Shown here one piece after another: positions 13,085 to 24,653 of a stretch of DNA of 64,000 bases. A program made the translations under genes and the position numbers. The stretch covers positions 7,060,034-7,124,033 of the forward strand of contig JACDQD010000006.1 in assembly GCA_019843655.1 (NCBI GenBank), given 5' to 3'. Source of the DNA: Lethocerus indicus (lineage: Eukaryota > Arthropoda > Insecta > Hemiptera > Belostomatidae). The number at the start of each line of letters is the position of its first letter. The first letter of the stretch is position 1. The notes beneath the pieces are model-generated. The model worked only from the letters and a program-made list of their open reading frames with translations, made no database searches and was not told where the DNA came from.

Positions 13085-13330
13085 ATTTTTTATTCGGTTT
13101 TCTCTTTTTATTGTCCGACCGAAGTTGAATTTTTCCGGAACGGGCGGCCGTAATTTATGCTGCTGAGAGTTGGGCGGGCGGAGGAGTAGAGGCGGAAGCA
13201 ATAAATTGGGACGCCCCCTCTCCCGCTGACAAAACGCTCAGCCGACGTCATAATGGATTTCGGGCTGCCGCTTATTCCTTAAATATAATTGTGCACAATA
13301 ATTCCACCACACACGGCGGAACAATGCGAA

Positions 13331-16297
13331 CGGACGAGTTTTCTAGACACGTTATATCATGCAATTTATATAATATAATTCCTCTTTAGTCCTTTTCGCA
13401 TTTCGCAAGTTGAAATTGAAATATAGATAACATAAAATGTGAGGTCGGGGAATAATCGAGAGGATATCTTAAACATATACCCGCAATAAAGGTTAGTACT
13501 TAAGCTTCATGCATATCTGGGGCGTGGCTTCGTCTAAGGCGGACAATTATGGTGTTCTATGAATTAAAATTTCTCCCGATAATTTGTAATTAAACTAATA
13601 GCTTGCAAACGTGTTGGTATAATACTGACGTCATAGACTTCAATATCTTCTCCCTCTAAAGGTTTCGGGAAAGCTCCGGATTTAAAAAAAGAAACGCAAA
13701 TCGGATTGGATGATGAAAAAACCGCTTAATCTCGAGAGTTATTCCTTTTAATTTACTTAATCTTATTTAGACAAAAAAATAAATTAATTCTCTGATTCTT
13801 CTTCTTGGTATTTTGTCCAAGACCTACATCTTATCATTCATAGTTTAATATTCCGCACGACAATTAATTCTGTTTCTTCAATGGGAAACAGTCGTACATC
13901 GATTTAATTTCCTCGATTAAACGAGCTTGCAACAGCGACGAAAGCTGCCGCTAACCTAATGGGTGTAATTAAGAGGTTCGGCGGAGGTAGTGCACTACCA
14001 AGTTGTACCGGTGCGAATCCTTGTAATGCAGTGCTAAACTTGGGTTTAATGTGTTTATCGCCGCGGGGCAATGGGAATAATTTATTAGCCGCGGTCGGGC
14101 GGCTAGTTGCCACTTAAGACAATTTCGAATGGGCCCGTGGCATCCATCCAACGCAGTGTAGTTTTATGCCCCAAATTAGTCAATGATACATTGGCGCCTT
14201 GCCGCAATGCGCTAGTTCCCGATTCTGGCTACGGCCATTCGATAAGTGCCGCTCAGATTTGAACAAGTTTTGAATTCGGACTCGACACCCGCCCAAGTAA
14301 GAACACTGGCCAATCTATCATTCCCTAACGCCCGACGGGTTTTCTCAGTACCACCGCTAGGAATTACATTACCGTCCGGTGTACATATTTTGTACATTCT
14401 GTAGTCATTTGTTTTAGTCATGATGCCCTCTACTCACGATCCTCCATCCAATTAATTTTTTCTATTTCTAATTAAAAAGCTTATTGGTTCAAAAAAATGT
14501 ATCCGGAATAATAGAAAACAACCAGATAGTTAAGTATAATTTAGTTCCCTGAATTACCAATCAGTCGAAATGTTTAAATTATAATAAAATGGGCTATTTC
14601 TAGATACTGTTCACGAATGAAATATTCGTTAAAATATTACTCCGAGCTGTGAAAATTTTCGCCAGTTATGAAACGCTAAGATTAATTTCATTCCCATTTG
14701 CAGGAATTTTTACGGCTCTATGACTATGAAAAGCCAAAGTTATTCAGAGTCCCATTTCACCTCTTTCATTCTTGAAACGAAGAAGGAAAATAATGCTGTT
14801 TTGTAAAAAGGTGAGGACATTACTAAAAGGAAGGTAATGCCCGTGGGGGTGTGCGGGGGGGGTGAAGAGGAGTTGTATAAAGAATAATACAATTTATACC
14901 GAGTGCAAGTCTCCTCTCTCGCCTTTTAAAATGAATAGACTTTAATAAACCGCGCTCTGAAAACAATACAACTCATTTCTTGGACTTTTCCCGCCGACTA
15001 ATTTTATAAACTCGTCGTAAACTTTCTTCAACGGATAACAATTTCTGACCCCCTTCCTTCCACTTTTCTTCGCAGTCCTCTTTAGAATTCGAGCGATTTG
15101 CGTTCAATCGAGCGTAGAGGCCTAATAAAAAAAAGCGTGGAAAGCCCCAAACCCTTTAATTAATAAGAACAAAACCTGAGCGTCGAGCGATGACTTTCCG
15201 TTTCAGGTGGGGCTACCGCAGGAGGTAGATACACGAAAAAAGTAATAAGGACAACCTATTTAATGCATGGATTCAATCACAAAGCCATTTGTCTCATTTA
15301 CAATCGTAGAGTTAATTTAAAATTCCAAAGGAGCAAGCCTCCTACGCGTTGTTTACTTACTTTACCTGGAATTAAAAATAGAACAAACTGTTTAATTATA
15401 TAACTTAAATAGTAGAAAAAATAATTGGCATTAAGAAATCAAAATCTGTACAGTCCTAAGGTATTCTTGGTCGGTTGCCAGATTGGAGATATGGATCGCT
15501 AAAAATAAAGATACGATAATTTTTAAAGGCGGCCAACTCGGTCCGTGTCGAGAGTGGAGATAGAATTTTCATTGGGTAGTTGCAGAATGGGCTAGTGGGC
15601 CCATTGGCCGGGCTCATCTCGCCCTCGGTTGGTGAACTTCCAAAACTCCAGTGGGGGGCCCAAGTGCCCTAGAAACTGTCTACCAGTTTCACCGAGAACC
15701 TCCCTTGTTTTTCTCCCAACATTTCCCAGTACGCGCTCTATTATCGAGATGGCGATTGGACAACAACGACTATTTTTCGAAATAAAATGTTACTTTAATA
15801 TCTCTTTAAATTGTATGCGCCTCATATTTCGGTTAAAGGTATTTATAATTACTTACGAAACATATGGTGTGGCATTTGCTTCCAATTTCACAAATAACAC
15901 TTTTATCGTTCATTTCTTATAATCAAAGGTTGCATTCATGTCGAATTATATTGACTACATCTTTCGGTAATCACCAGAAAATATTAGGTACCTGTGAGGT
16001 ATCCTGTTTACAGTCCTGCTGACTTTATATTACTATACATATGATTACTATATGTATGAAGAAGTTAGTTTGGTAATATTAGGCCCAGTGTGCGAATAGT
16101 TATATTTTGTAGTTTTTTCTTATTGTATTTCAATTTTATATTTTCGCTACGAATATGACAGTAATGCAATCATACGATGGCTCTGCTTTATATTTTCGAA
16201 TTATTTTAGCGCTAGCGGATTACAAATTACCGCACGATTTCAACATAACTCAATTCAAAATTTGAAATAAATAAATTTTAAGGATTCAAAGTAGTAG
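13331..16297. other. Non-coding spacer
   Basis: AT-rich with modest islands near 13960-14140 and 15540-15760. It contains a perfect CRE octamer at 13626-13633 and a 14-bp palindrome ggtagtgcactacc at 13986-13999. No coding region is recognisable. Confidence 0.55.
13626..13633. promoter_or_regulatory. Perfect cAMP-response-type octamer TGACGTCA
   Basis: The full palindromic CRE/ATF consensus is present in AT-rich DNA. Isolated octamers occur by chance at this length, so this is a sequence match only. Confidence 0.3.
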
Positions 16298-16519
16298 TCA
16301 TGGTGTCCTAGTTTCACAGGCTTCGATCGTCCCACCTTTGAGCCAGAGGAGCTGAGAACCCCTCTAGGATTTCACGTTCAAGTTAGGTCCATTTCGTGCC
16401 GTTTGATTGTCCGCGCTTTACTGCCGTTGTTCTTCAGAACTGCCCTAGCGCTCCCCTTTGCGGCTCCTCATCAAGAACTTCGGCCTAAACGAGTTCGATA
16501 TCCAGTTCATTTATACTCA
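16298..16519 (+). pseudogene. Unidentified complex block with a 74-codon open frame
   Basis: This block is less AT-rich and more complex than its surroundings. Its sequence is stop-free for 74 codons between a doubled TAG (16292-16297) and a TGA at 16520. The frame has no ATG start. The predicted peptide is leucine- and arginine-rich in its middle (around residues 30-50) and matches nothing I recognise. The sharp boundaries with AT-rich DNA suggest a decayed mobile-element fragment or a conserved non-coding block, with chance openness as the alternative. Confidence 0.2.
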
Positions 16520-18171
16520 TGAATATATATTATATATTTAGATATACGCTCGCTGTGAGGCTCGGTCTAAAAGTAAATTGTATGCGAACTGAACGCAGTA
16601 TTTATTCGACACATGAGGAATTAATTATTATTGCATCATTAATCTTAATTAAGACTAACAAATCGACAAACGATTAGGTGAGTGTGGGTATTACCATGCC
16701 GTTGTCAGTTTTACCCCTAACACAAAAGCTTGAAATAATTTGCGGACAATATGCATGAAGGGTTTTATTATGTAGGCTAACATAATATTGGGAACTAAAA
16801 TACAGTAAGTAAAAGAGTTTAGGCTAACTAAACTCCATATAAATTAAACAATGAAAATGCGTTCATATTGGTTAAAATCATGAATTTACTGTTCCGAAAG
16901 AGAAATGAGGTCGATCGGAACGACCGTTTTTCCCGAACGTTCGATACTTCGAAGTGCATGGAATTTTACAGCCCTCCAACTCCGTTTATGGTTGAATTCA
17001 AGAAATAATAAAATGAAATAAAAGTGTGCCATTCAATATATTGAATATAAAAGCGACACTATCCCCATTTGGAATATAACAACGTACATGAAACCAAGAC
17101 TGCCTTTATAGAAAACGGGTCAAATCAGTATATACGGCAGCACTGTGTGTCTGGTTCAGATCCTACAGTATATTTCTGTTTAAATTTTCTATGTGAATCC
17201 AAAGTTGAGCAGGAACAATGTATGTATGATCTCACAGACAAAACATTCGAGAGTTTCGACAAAAAATATCTTAAGAGAGCTTCATCTAGACGATACACTG
17301 AAAGTCAGATTAACGGTGACTGCAATCCGACGCAGTGAGGAAATCCGACCGTAGCCAAACGTCAGAAGTATCCGAATTTTAAAATTTTCCTAAATTATTC
17401 TATCGGGCTAGAAATTTTAAGGCGGCTACTGGGGGCCAAACTGGGCGAATATAGCCGACCCATTTCCTGAGGGAAGTCAACTGGTTCCGGAGACGGGAGG
17501 AATTTAGAGATTTCATTTCAGATAAATATCTGAGTCCAAGCAAAATCTCCTCCAGATACTAACAGCATCCGCCTATTCCAAAATATCAGCTGTCATTATA
17601 CAGACTCCCTCTCTTCCATAATAATAAGATGCTCACTCAATCTCATGGAATATTTTCGTCCAGCTTATGAAATTATTTATTGACAAGGATTCAATTATCA
17701 AACTAATCCTATTATTTTTCCTATTTCGTTTTTTTAGATTCTAGATCCATTACTTATTCTGATAGGTGTAATAAAAACAGAGAAATGGACACTGGGTACC
17801 ATAACATTAATACGGTATTAATTATTGGGTCATTGTTACAATAATCTAAATTTTTTATTTTCGTTATTTCAAAAATGAATCCGTTCAAAATGATACATCA
17901 TAGCAATCAACGTTTCAATTTATAAATAAAAACAAACAGATAACTAAGTTTTTGCAATATATTAATGAAAATAAGGCTGGAACACACAGGCATAAGTCTT
18001 CATACAGGCTTTGGAGTTTCATATTGTGTATTAAAATATTTTTATGATTGCATTGATTATTTTTTCTGGAAATAATGAACTGTAGTCATAGAGTAAAAAT
18101 AAATAGTTCTGATTTCGTTAGGGAAAAGATTTTGTACTGCCAGATGGGAGGAATCGTTTATTCGTTCAGTA
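16520..18171. other. AT-rich spacer
   Basis: Mostly A/T, including a 16-bp palindrome tcagata-aa-tatctga at 17518-17533 and a 17-bp palindrome attaatac-g-gtattaat at 17806-17822. An 89-codon frame ending at 17338 begins only at a TTG, with no upstream ATG, and is not convincing as a gene. Confidence 0.5.
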
Positions 18172-18778
18172 CTTTAGGCCACTTAACCTAGGCCACTTTC
18201 TGTGCGCGTCTGATTTAAGTAGAAACTTTATAATCATTTGACGATAACCACTCTTATTTACAGCTTGGGACGTATAAACTCACTCGTAGAGTGTTAATTT
18301 CGTTAGGGGTGAAATGTATGCTAAATGTACAGTTGGCGCCACCGCAAGTCCGATAAAGTTGCACACACCGGCGGCAATTACAGGTGCCAACCCGTTAATG
18401 GGGCGGGAGGGTGGAGGAACTGTAAGTCCAAACGATAAACCCTCAACCTCCGGAAATCGTAATTGGCCGGACGATTAAGGTGTCTGGTGGCGGGGACCGT
18501 TCGGACGGGCGCCGATAAGGGCTGAAGCGGAGCTGAAGTTTCAGGGCCCCCCCAGCGCTCAACTGTCCCCCTGCGGTCACAGCGGCAAACCTTAGCCCGG
18601 CTCCTACAACTCTTCCTAAATTGAGAGTATTCGGGAGCCCCATTCCGAATGTAGATTTAGATCTTGTTGCATCAATTTAGGTCTTGTTAGACTTGTCTGT
18701 ATTCGGTTGGCAGTCAATCCGAACTTTGTGCAATTCTCCTTCCAATGGGAATGAGCAATTGCTTTAGGCCACTTAACC
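18172..18778 (+). repeat. Local 17-bp direct duplication bounding an island
   Basis: ctttaggccacttaacc occurs exactly at 18172-18188 and 18762-18778. Directly after the first copy comes a shortened repeat of the core, aggccact. Each copy contains CCACTTAA, which reads TTAAGTGG on the other strand and fits the consensus of NK-2/Tinman-class homeodomains. Between the two copies lies a GC-rich island (about 18340-18620). Confidence 0.7.
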
Positions 18779-18968
18779 CGGATTAATATTGAGACTGATG
18801 ATAATACGGGTAATTATTAAACATAAGTTGCATTTTGAAATTTGGAAATTATTTTTTTTCCTTTAATTTTTGTTATCATATTAAAATATGTAGCCGTTCA
18901 AACGAATACATTGTTATCTTTTAATTACTCGGGTATTATATTCCTAGTAATCACCGGACAATAATTGA

Positions 18969-18993
18969 CACTGGTTTAATGTATAAACCAGTG
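18969..18993. repeat. 10-bp inverted repeat with 5-nt loop
   Basis: cactggttta at 18969-18978 pairs perfectly with taaaccagtg at 18984-18993. It lies in AT-rich spacer just before a GC-richer stretch. It could be a dimeric factor site or a small hairpin. Confidence 0.85.
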
Positions 18994-20290
18994 ATTGATC
19001 CGGCCGGACGATTTATTGAATCGACACGTCTAAAATACCTAGCACGCGAAATAAGGGATTAGTTCGGTGCATTTTATTTTCAGTACCGGGTTTGAAATTG
19101 CTTCAATTTAAATCAGCTCCAGTTTGAATTTAGTCCGTTCGAATATTCCACAGCTGCCTATCGGATGAAAGACGAGAGTCGTTATTAGGGAAGAGGACCG
19201 ACTTTCTAAATGGACGACCTGAAATTCCTTGGGGACCGATTTCAGAAACTGGATACTTCGACGACGACTTCATTAAACGGAAGATAGAAAAAACGCAGGA
19301 AATTATATAAATAGAAAAGGGAAATCAATATAATAATTAATTGGAAACGCGTGAGACGAATGACAAAGGTGCTTCTGGGAAAATGGAGAGGAATGAAATT
19401 TGTATTTATTTTCCTTTAATCGTGAAAATGTTGTTCGAATATTATTGTTTAACGGTCTGTTTTGGAGTGTACGGAAAATCCTGAGCTCTCGCAATCTTGG
19501 CTTGGATGAGCGGAAGAGAGAGTAACGCTACATCTAAGTATAAAGATCAACCCATTCGTCAACCGACCAACCACCCTGTAAAGTCCCTCGTCTAGAATAG
19601 ACGCTCGCATATTATATGAGTTAGTACCCCCCTGCGAACACCGGAAGTATTATATAGCTCAGTAAATTCCAGTTATCTAAGGCAGATAGCGTTTTTAGGG
19701 TACCTATAAGATCAACCCGGTTAAAAAATGCAGGGACATGAAAATTGTTAGGTTCAACACTTTAAATGGCCTAAAGTTAAATACGTTTTTTCAAAATGGT
19801 ACGATGGCTCTGGAGATTAACACGGTTTCCATTCTCCGGGAACAGTCCGGGTTCAATGAATCATCCGAGTAGCGGATTAAATCCTGCTAAGGGCCAGAAA
19901 GGCAGTAGAAATCGTATTTTTGTTCCTAATTTAAGCCGGCCGCGTTCAACTGGCATAATGGCGGTCTCGCTCAAGCGGACACAATGGGGCTTTCGGGTCG
20001 GGGGCTCGTGGCGCGACACAAAGTGCCCGGCGCTGGTGTTGAGGCGCCCCCCGTCGGCCGACCTTTATTGCTGTCCATGAATATTCATAGGGGCGGCACA
20101 ATATTGCAGCACTCTTTCCAGCCCCCATTCCTCAAAAGTATTGTCCTCTCCTGGCGGGAAAACTGCCCGGCATATGAGCCGGCCAACAACCGCCGCAACC
20201 ATCAATTTACGGGATTCATTACTGCGCGGGCATGGGGGGGGGCGACGTACAGGAAGTGAGTGACGTAGCCGAATAAAATGGCATAATAAA
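18994..20290. other. Spacer followed by a GC-rich island
   Basis: AT-rich to about 19780, then a strongly GC-rich island (19790-20270) with a G9 run at 20234-20242 and many GGCC and CCGG words. Several overlapping open frames of 90-146 codons on both strands arise from the low stop density of GC-rich DNA. The longest starts with TTG rather than ATG. None is recognisable. Confidence 0.5.
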
Positions 20291-20291
20291 G

Positions 20292-20318
20292 TGGTCGGGG
20301 TGGAGAACCACCCGGCCA
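20292..20318. repeat. Hairpin with AGAA tetraloop
   Basis: Positions 20298-20303 (gggtgg) pair with 20308-20313 (ccaccc) around an AGAA loop. After a one-base bulge the stem continues as 20292-20296 with 20314-20318, giving about 11 pairs with one wobble. It lies directly 5' of the duplicated motif at 20324. Confidence 0.75.
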
Positions 20319-20323
20319 ATATA

Positions 20324-20349
20324 TTTTCATTATACGGTTTTACGACGTG
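20324..20349 (+). repeat. Copy 1 of a 26-bp duplicated motif
   Basis: This begins ttttcattatacgg and ends ttttacgacgtg. It matches 21031-21056 at 23 of 26 positions by eye, in the same orientation and about 707 bp away. Both copies adjoin a hairpin. The role is unknown. Confidence 0.8.
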
Positions 20350-21030
20350 AAACTGCGCCCCTTTCCCCGGGCCTAATAAATATACGACAAACATATTGAA
20401 ACCCGCGCGTTCTAGCGCTTGTATCGGAGCCAATTTGAACTTGCTGTACTGCGGACTGAATATTCCGTTGGTTCGCAAACACGTTTGTGGATTACGAAAT
20501 TCCAAATTTTATGTAATAGATGCGACTACTGGTAACAAGCCCGTATGCATGTATGAGAGTAATTGAGTGGCTCCAAAGTTACCGGCGACAGAGGTCCGAT
20601 ACAGTTCGGTGGTTTGAGTTATGCGGCGTAAATGCATTGGACCCGGAGTTTGATTCTCCGGTGGCAGACTGGATTTTCGATCAATTTAAAATTTCCATCA
20701 ATAGTTCCGATCGACAAAATATCACTAAATAGCTTGTTCAAAAAAATCTCACGGAAGAGAATCTTGGATACATTCATTGTTACAATAAGCGAGTGTCGAA
20801 AATTTGCAACTTTTCCCGTCTTCTCTTGTTCGGTCGTTAAGCGAAATTGGTATATTTCGTCCACCAGCCGCAGGGACGGTAATGTGTAGAGTGGGGTGAC
20901 ACGCCTCCCATCAGCTAATTAATAAATGAATATATCATTTGCTATGGGATAGGGGAGTGAAGGGAGGGATCAGCGGCCTACATGTGTATATTTTAGTGGC
21001 GTGAAGTAGTATTACAACATGACTCATGAA

Positions 21031-21076
21031 TTTTCATTATCCAGTTTTACGACATGGTAATCCCGCTCACCATGTC
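21031..21076 (+). repeat. Copy 2 of the 26-bp motif, overlapping a hairpin
   Basis: Positions 21031-21056 repeat the motif at 20324. The end of the motif forms the left arm of an inverted repeat, gacatggt (21051-21058) with accatgtc (21069-21076), around a 10-nt loop. The hairpin sequence differs from the one at copy 1 although its placement beside the motif is similar. Confidence 0.75.
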
Positions 21077-24000
21077 CCCACCAGGCATACGGCCGTGTTT
21101 AATCTTTGAAGTAGTACTTGTGTGATTTTCAACGTCAACTGTTCCTTATGTGTAATTAAGATTCTAAATAAGAACATTGAATGCTCTTAGTTGGCTAATA
21201 GAACTAAGAATTCGGATCGAAAAAAATCGGATAGGCGAGTAGATAAAAAATGTTCAATTTGAATAGTTAAAAGTTAATAATATTGAATCTTTATAGTTCA
21301 AATTAGTCTTGTCACAGTATGAGTACTTCGATAAATTCGCTAAGTACAGGTTGTAGAACATAACAGGTCACTGTCTGGCAGTCAGTTGACTTCCAAGTAA
21401 TTCCATTCCCCCTGCATGTATTAGTTTGACGCTTTTGAAACTACGGGGACGTGTTAGTCTACCAACATGTCCAAAGTATGTAGCGGCTCCGCAAATAGAA
21501 TTATAGCGTCGCTAAGACGTGTAAATTGTATTCTCAGGTCCCAGTATCATTGCCCAAGTTTCAGAACGAAATGGTAGTGATTTTGAGCTACTTTATCAAT
21601 GATATACTTTTCAAATTAATTCGACAATTCGATGAAATAGACGTTGAGATGAGTCTAAGAAATTCAGCTTGCAAAGTTCCCTTATAAACAAACAATATTT
21701 GATCGCTCCACTTTTCGTTACGTTCTGATTCATTCATATGTTCTGAGTTATCTCCTCGACTCAGAAGTTTTACTTCAATAAGAATAATAACAATATAAGT
21801 GATAGCCTATAGAAAAAGTATGAACAATACGTATTGGTTAATACGCGTTATGTGCACGCTCTAAGCGAGGAAAGTTTAAGTCGGTTCCAATTTAAGTTGG
21901 ATAGTAGTTGTGAGGGTGAGGGATACACAAGTGGGTTTGTGAGAGATGGGGCATTGTTGTGGGTGTGCCTGCGTTAGGCACATTTAGCCCTTGTAGTCGG
22001 GGCTACTGTGTGCTACTGCCCCCCTGCCCCCACTATGTAAAGGCTGTCATGAATCCAAATGGGTCTATTTCCACGTGAGCTGTCGCTGTCGGCCTCCTCA
22101 GTGTGTTGCGCATCGCCCTCTGTCTATGCGCCGGGTTACTCCCGCTAATGACCTTTACCCCTCGGCACGTACCGCGCCACTCATTTCCCTATTTGCACGT
22201 AATATCACGGTCCCCTTCCTTGGCGGCATAATTTATTTTTCGGTCCCGTAATATTTCGACGCCATCTCGCTTGTCGTTATTGAACGTGGTCTCGAAAATC
22301 GGCGTTCACGGTCGTTGATAAAGTACCAATATAGGTATCTAGAATTCTAAGGAAAATTACTAAGCTTCCTTCTAAGTCTCTTTGTTCTTGTTTGTCTATT
22401 ATTAAGCCGTCCGGGTTTGAAATAACTTATTTCAATAAAGGGTCTTAATCGTCAATAACATCTGGTTGCTTTGTAGAAACCACTTTTAATATTCTTCAGC
22501 CATGTCCATCAAAAGTTCCTTTAAAATACCGAGCTTTGTCCTTGAAAAATATTATACGTATCATTTACACGTCACAGTAAGGTTGGCGCAATTTTGTATT
22601 TAATAAACGCAATGTGATTCTGATGAAAGACGAAACGTTGCTTGGGCCGGCGGCTTTAATGAAACTCCGTTTAAAAGCCTGCGCTGCATTATATCAATCC
22701 TTCTACAAGTCGTGATTCCGACCATTTTAGTGTATACTTTGAAATATAAAAACTTACGCAGGTTAAGCGAGGTAAGGAATAAGGCTGATAACACGTTTTC
22801 AATATTCTAGAGCCGCTAACCGATAAGCCACTCCGCCCAGATCAAAGCCGCCAATAAACTGGCTGTCTAAATGGTAAACGTGAAATTCGGGAGCCTCGTT
22901 CTAATTAGTCGGTGCCCCTAATATATCAGAGAAAGGTGGAGCGAGAGAGTATCGGCCAAAATTAACTCTCCGTTGAATGTACCCCGGGGCGCCAAAGGGA
23001 AAGTAAGTTGAAACGAGTGAGCTCTGTCTTTGATGAAGTTTTTGAGAAGGTCCCCGCCCAAAGCCCCGTACAACCAAATGAGCCCACTCCGGGCGCCGAT
23101 GGGGCACACATTAGCATAATACCCCGGCCAGCTCCGACACAATGTCAACGCCGCTCATGAAAACCTGTCAAATGACACATCCCCAGCCATTCTCTTGCAG
23201 ATTATATAGCGGCGGCTGTCAGGTCCAGGAATAATGTAGGCGAATCGACAATTATCCTATATTTATTATTTATTTTCTTGCATTAAGGCTAGCTGAATAT
23301 CGAAATCGGTCTTTCCTCTCGGTACACCACATTTGTGATTATCGTAGGGCAATGAACTATTATTTCTTTATCCGGTTTTTAGTCTCTTTTAAAGCCGAAT
23401 TCATACTAATTTTCTAAATATTTTCCTTTGTACATCCTGATTCCTTTTTGATGCATTAATGTAATTCGAGACCGCTTTCGCTCTCTCGCAATCAGTTTAC
23501 TTGAGGACATTGGTTATGTACCTGGGTATAGCGGCCAATAATTGTGTTGTGACCGAGGTAATCATCAGAATTATTATTATTTCTCGGAGCGTTATTGACG
23601 ATTGCGTGAGACCAAGACCGATCTGTCATCACGATATTTAGATACATTTTAAATAAGGGCTCAGCGGTCCAATACACATGATCTTATTCGAGTTTTGGCA
23701 ACAGGAACTAGCCGAGAATCGCTAATTATTTGATTTAGTTATGGCGGCGTGAGCTGGTGGGATTGTGAAACGCGAGGAGTAAAAGGAACGAAGGAATTGA
23801 TTTCGAGTGAGGGGGTTCCACTCCAGAAAGTTGAAGTCATCCTATATAAAATGGAGGGGCCGAGACCTCGGCAAGTAATTCATCGGCTCTTCAGTCTGCC
23901 GGCGGGCTACAATTAAGGAGATTACTTTCTTCGCGGGCCCGGCGATATGATCCAGGAGTGTTCCTGAACCGGCCCCCAAATAAAACAGTAACAATAAACC

Positions 24001-24631
24001 CCATTAAATAACTACCGCGGCAGTCGCAATTGTTAGATTTTGAGGAGGATAAAAAAAACTCGTTTAATAATTAAGCAGTTTTTCCCGCTCCCCATTCTTC
24101 TTTGGAGAGGCAACGGCGAAAATCTAATAATACTTTAGTTATCCTTTATGCAGAGTGGGCCGGAAAACAGTGAACGGTTCTGTATTCTAGAGAATAAGGA
24201 ATATTATATAGTGAGAATAATTAAAATTAAAAAACTCGCGATATTTCCTCGAACATGGCAGTGAATAAGGATTTAATTACAAATTGTCGATAATTGAATG
24301 CTTATAATTTTGTTTACTAAATAGATCATAAAATTAAGCATCATAAACGTGAAATGAGTGGTGTTATTTTCATATACAGATATTACTGTTTTGATATGTA
24401 CCAATCATTCATTGATGCTAAGCAGTATTAAAATTAGATCATATTTAAATGTTTGGTATTTGGTCAATTCCTTTGTACATAATATATTTGCATTTATATT
24501 CAAATACGTTGAAATGTTTGTAATATGTTATTTGTTTGTTCTAATTATATTTAAAATCCTCGAAACGGTACGAGACCGGTTTCTGATTCTCACAAGCTAC
24601 AGTAATATTATGTCAGAAAATTAGTTCGGTA
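21077..24631. other. Non-coding spacer with islands
   Basis: AT-rich sequence with GC-rich islands near 21940-22320, 22800-23230 and 23720-24000. The first of these has an unusual GT-rich lead-in (21900-21970). No repeat or coding family is recognised. Confidence 0.5.
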
Positions 24632-24653
24632 CTTAATGAATTAATTCATTAAG
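24632..24653. repeat. 22-bp perfect palindrome
   Basis: cttaatgaatt is followed immediately by its exact reverse complement, aattcattaag. It contains overlapping TAATGAATTAATTCATTA homeodomain-type sequence. It marks the left edge of the GC-rich island at 24690-25110. It could be a dimeric homeodomain site or a cruciform. Confidence 0.9.

Larger units (their letters stand above)
12760..13330. other. GC-rich island, candidate regulatory element
   Basis: A CpG-containing block with many GGCGG and CCGCC words, bounded by AT-rich DNA. It contains the hairpin at 12850-12877 and the pyrimidine tract at 13050-13084, and ends with a GCCGACGTCAT word near 13242 (a CRE-like GACGTCA). The same GCCGACGTCAT word recurs near 38250. 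No gene is visible. Confidence 0.5.

Noticed and set aside
17069..17338. 89-codon frame with cysteines
   Set aside because: No ATG start and no recognisable domain; could at most be an exon fragment, which I cannot support.
20065..20505. 146-codon minus-strand frame
   Set aside because: TTG start, several overlapping frames on the other strand, and GC-rich composition explain the openness.
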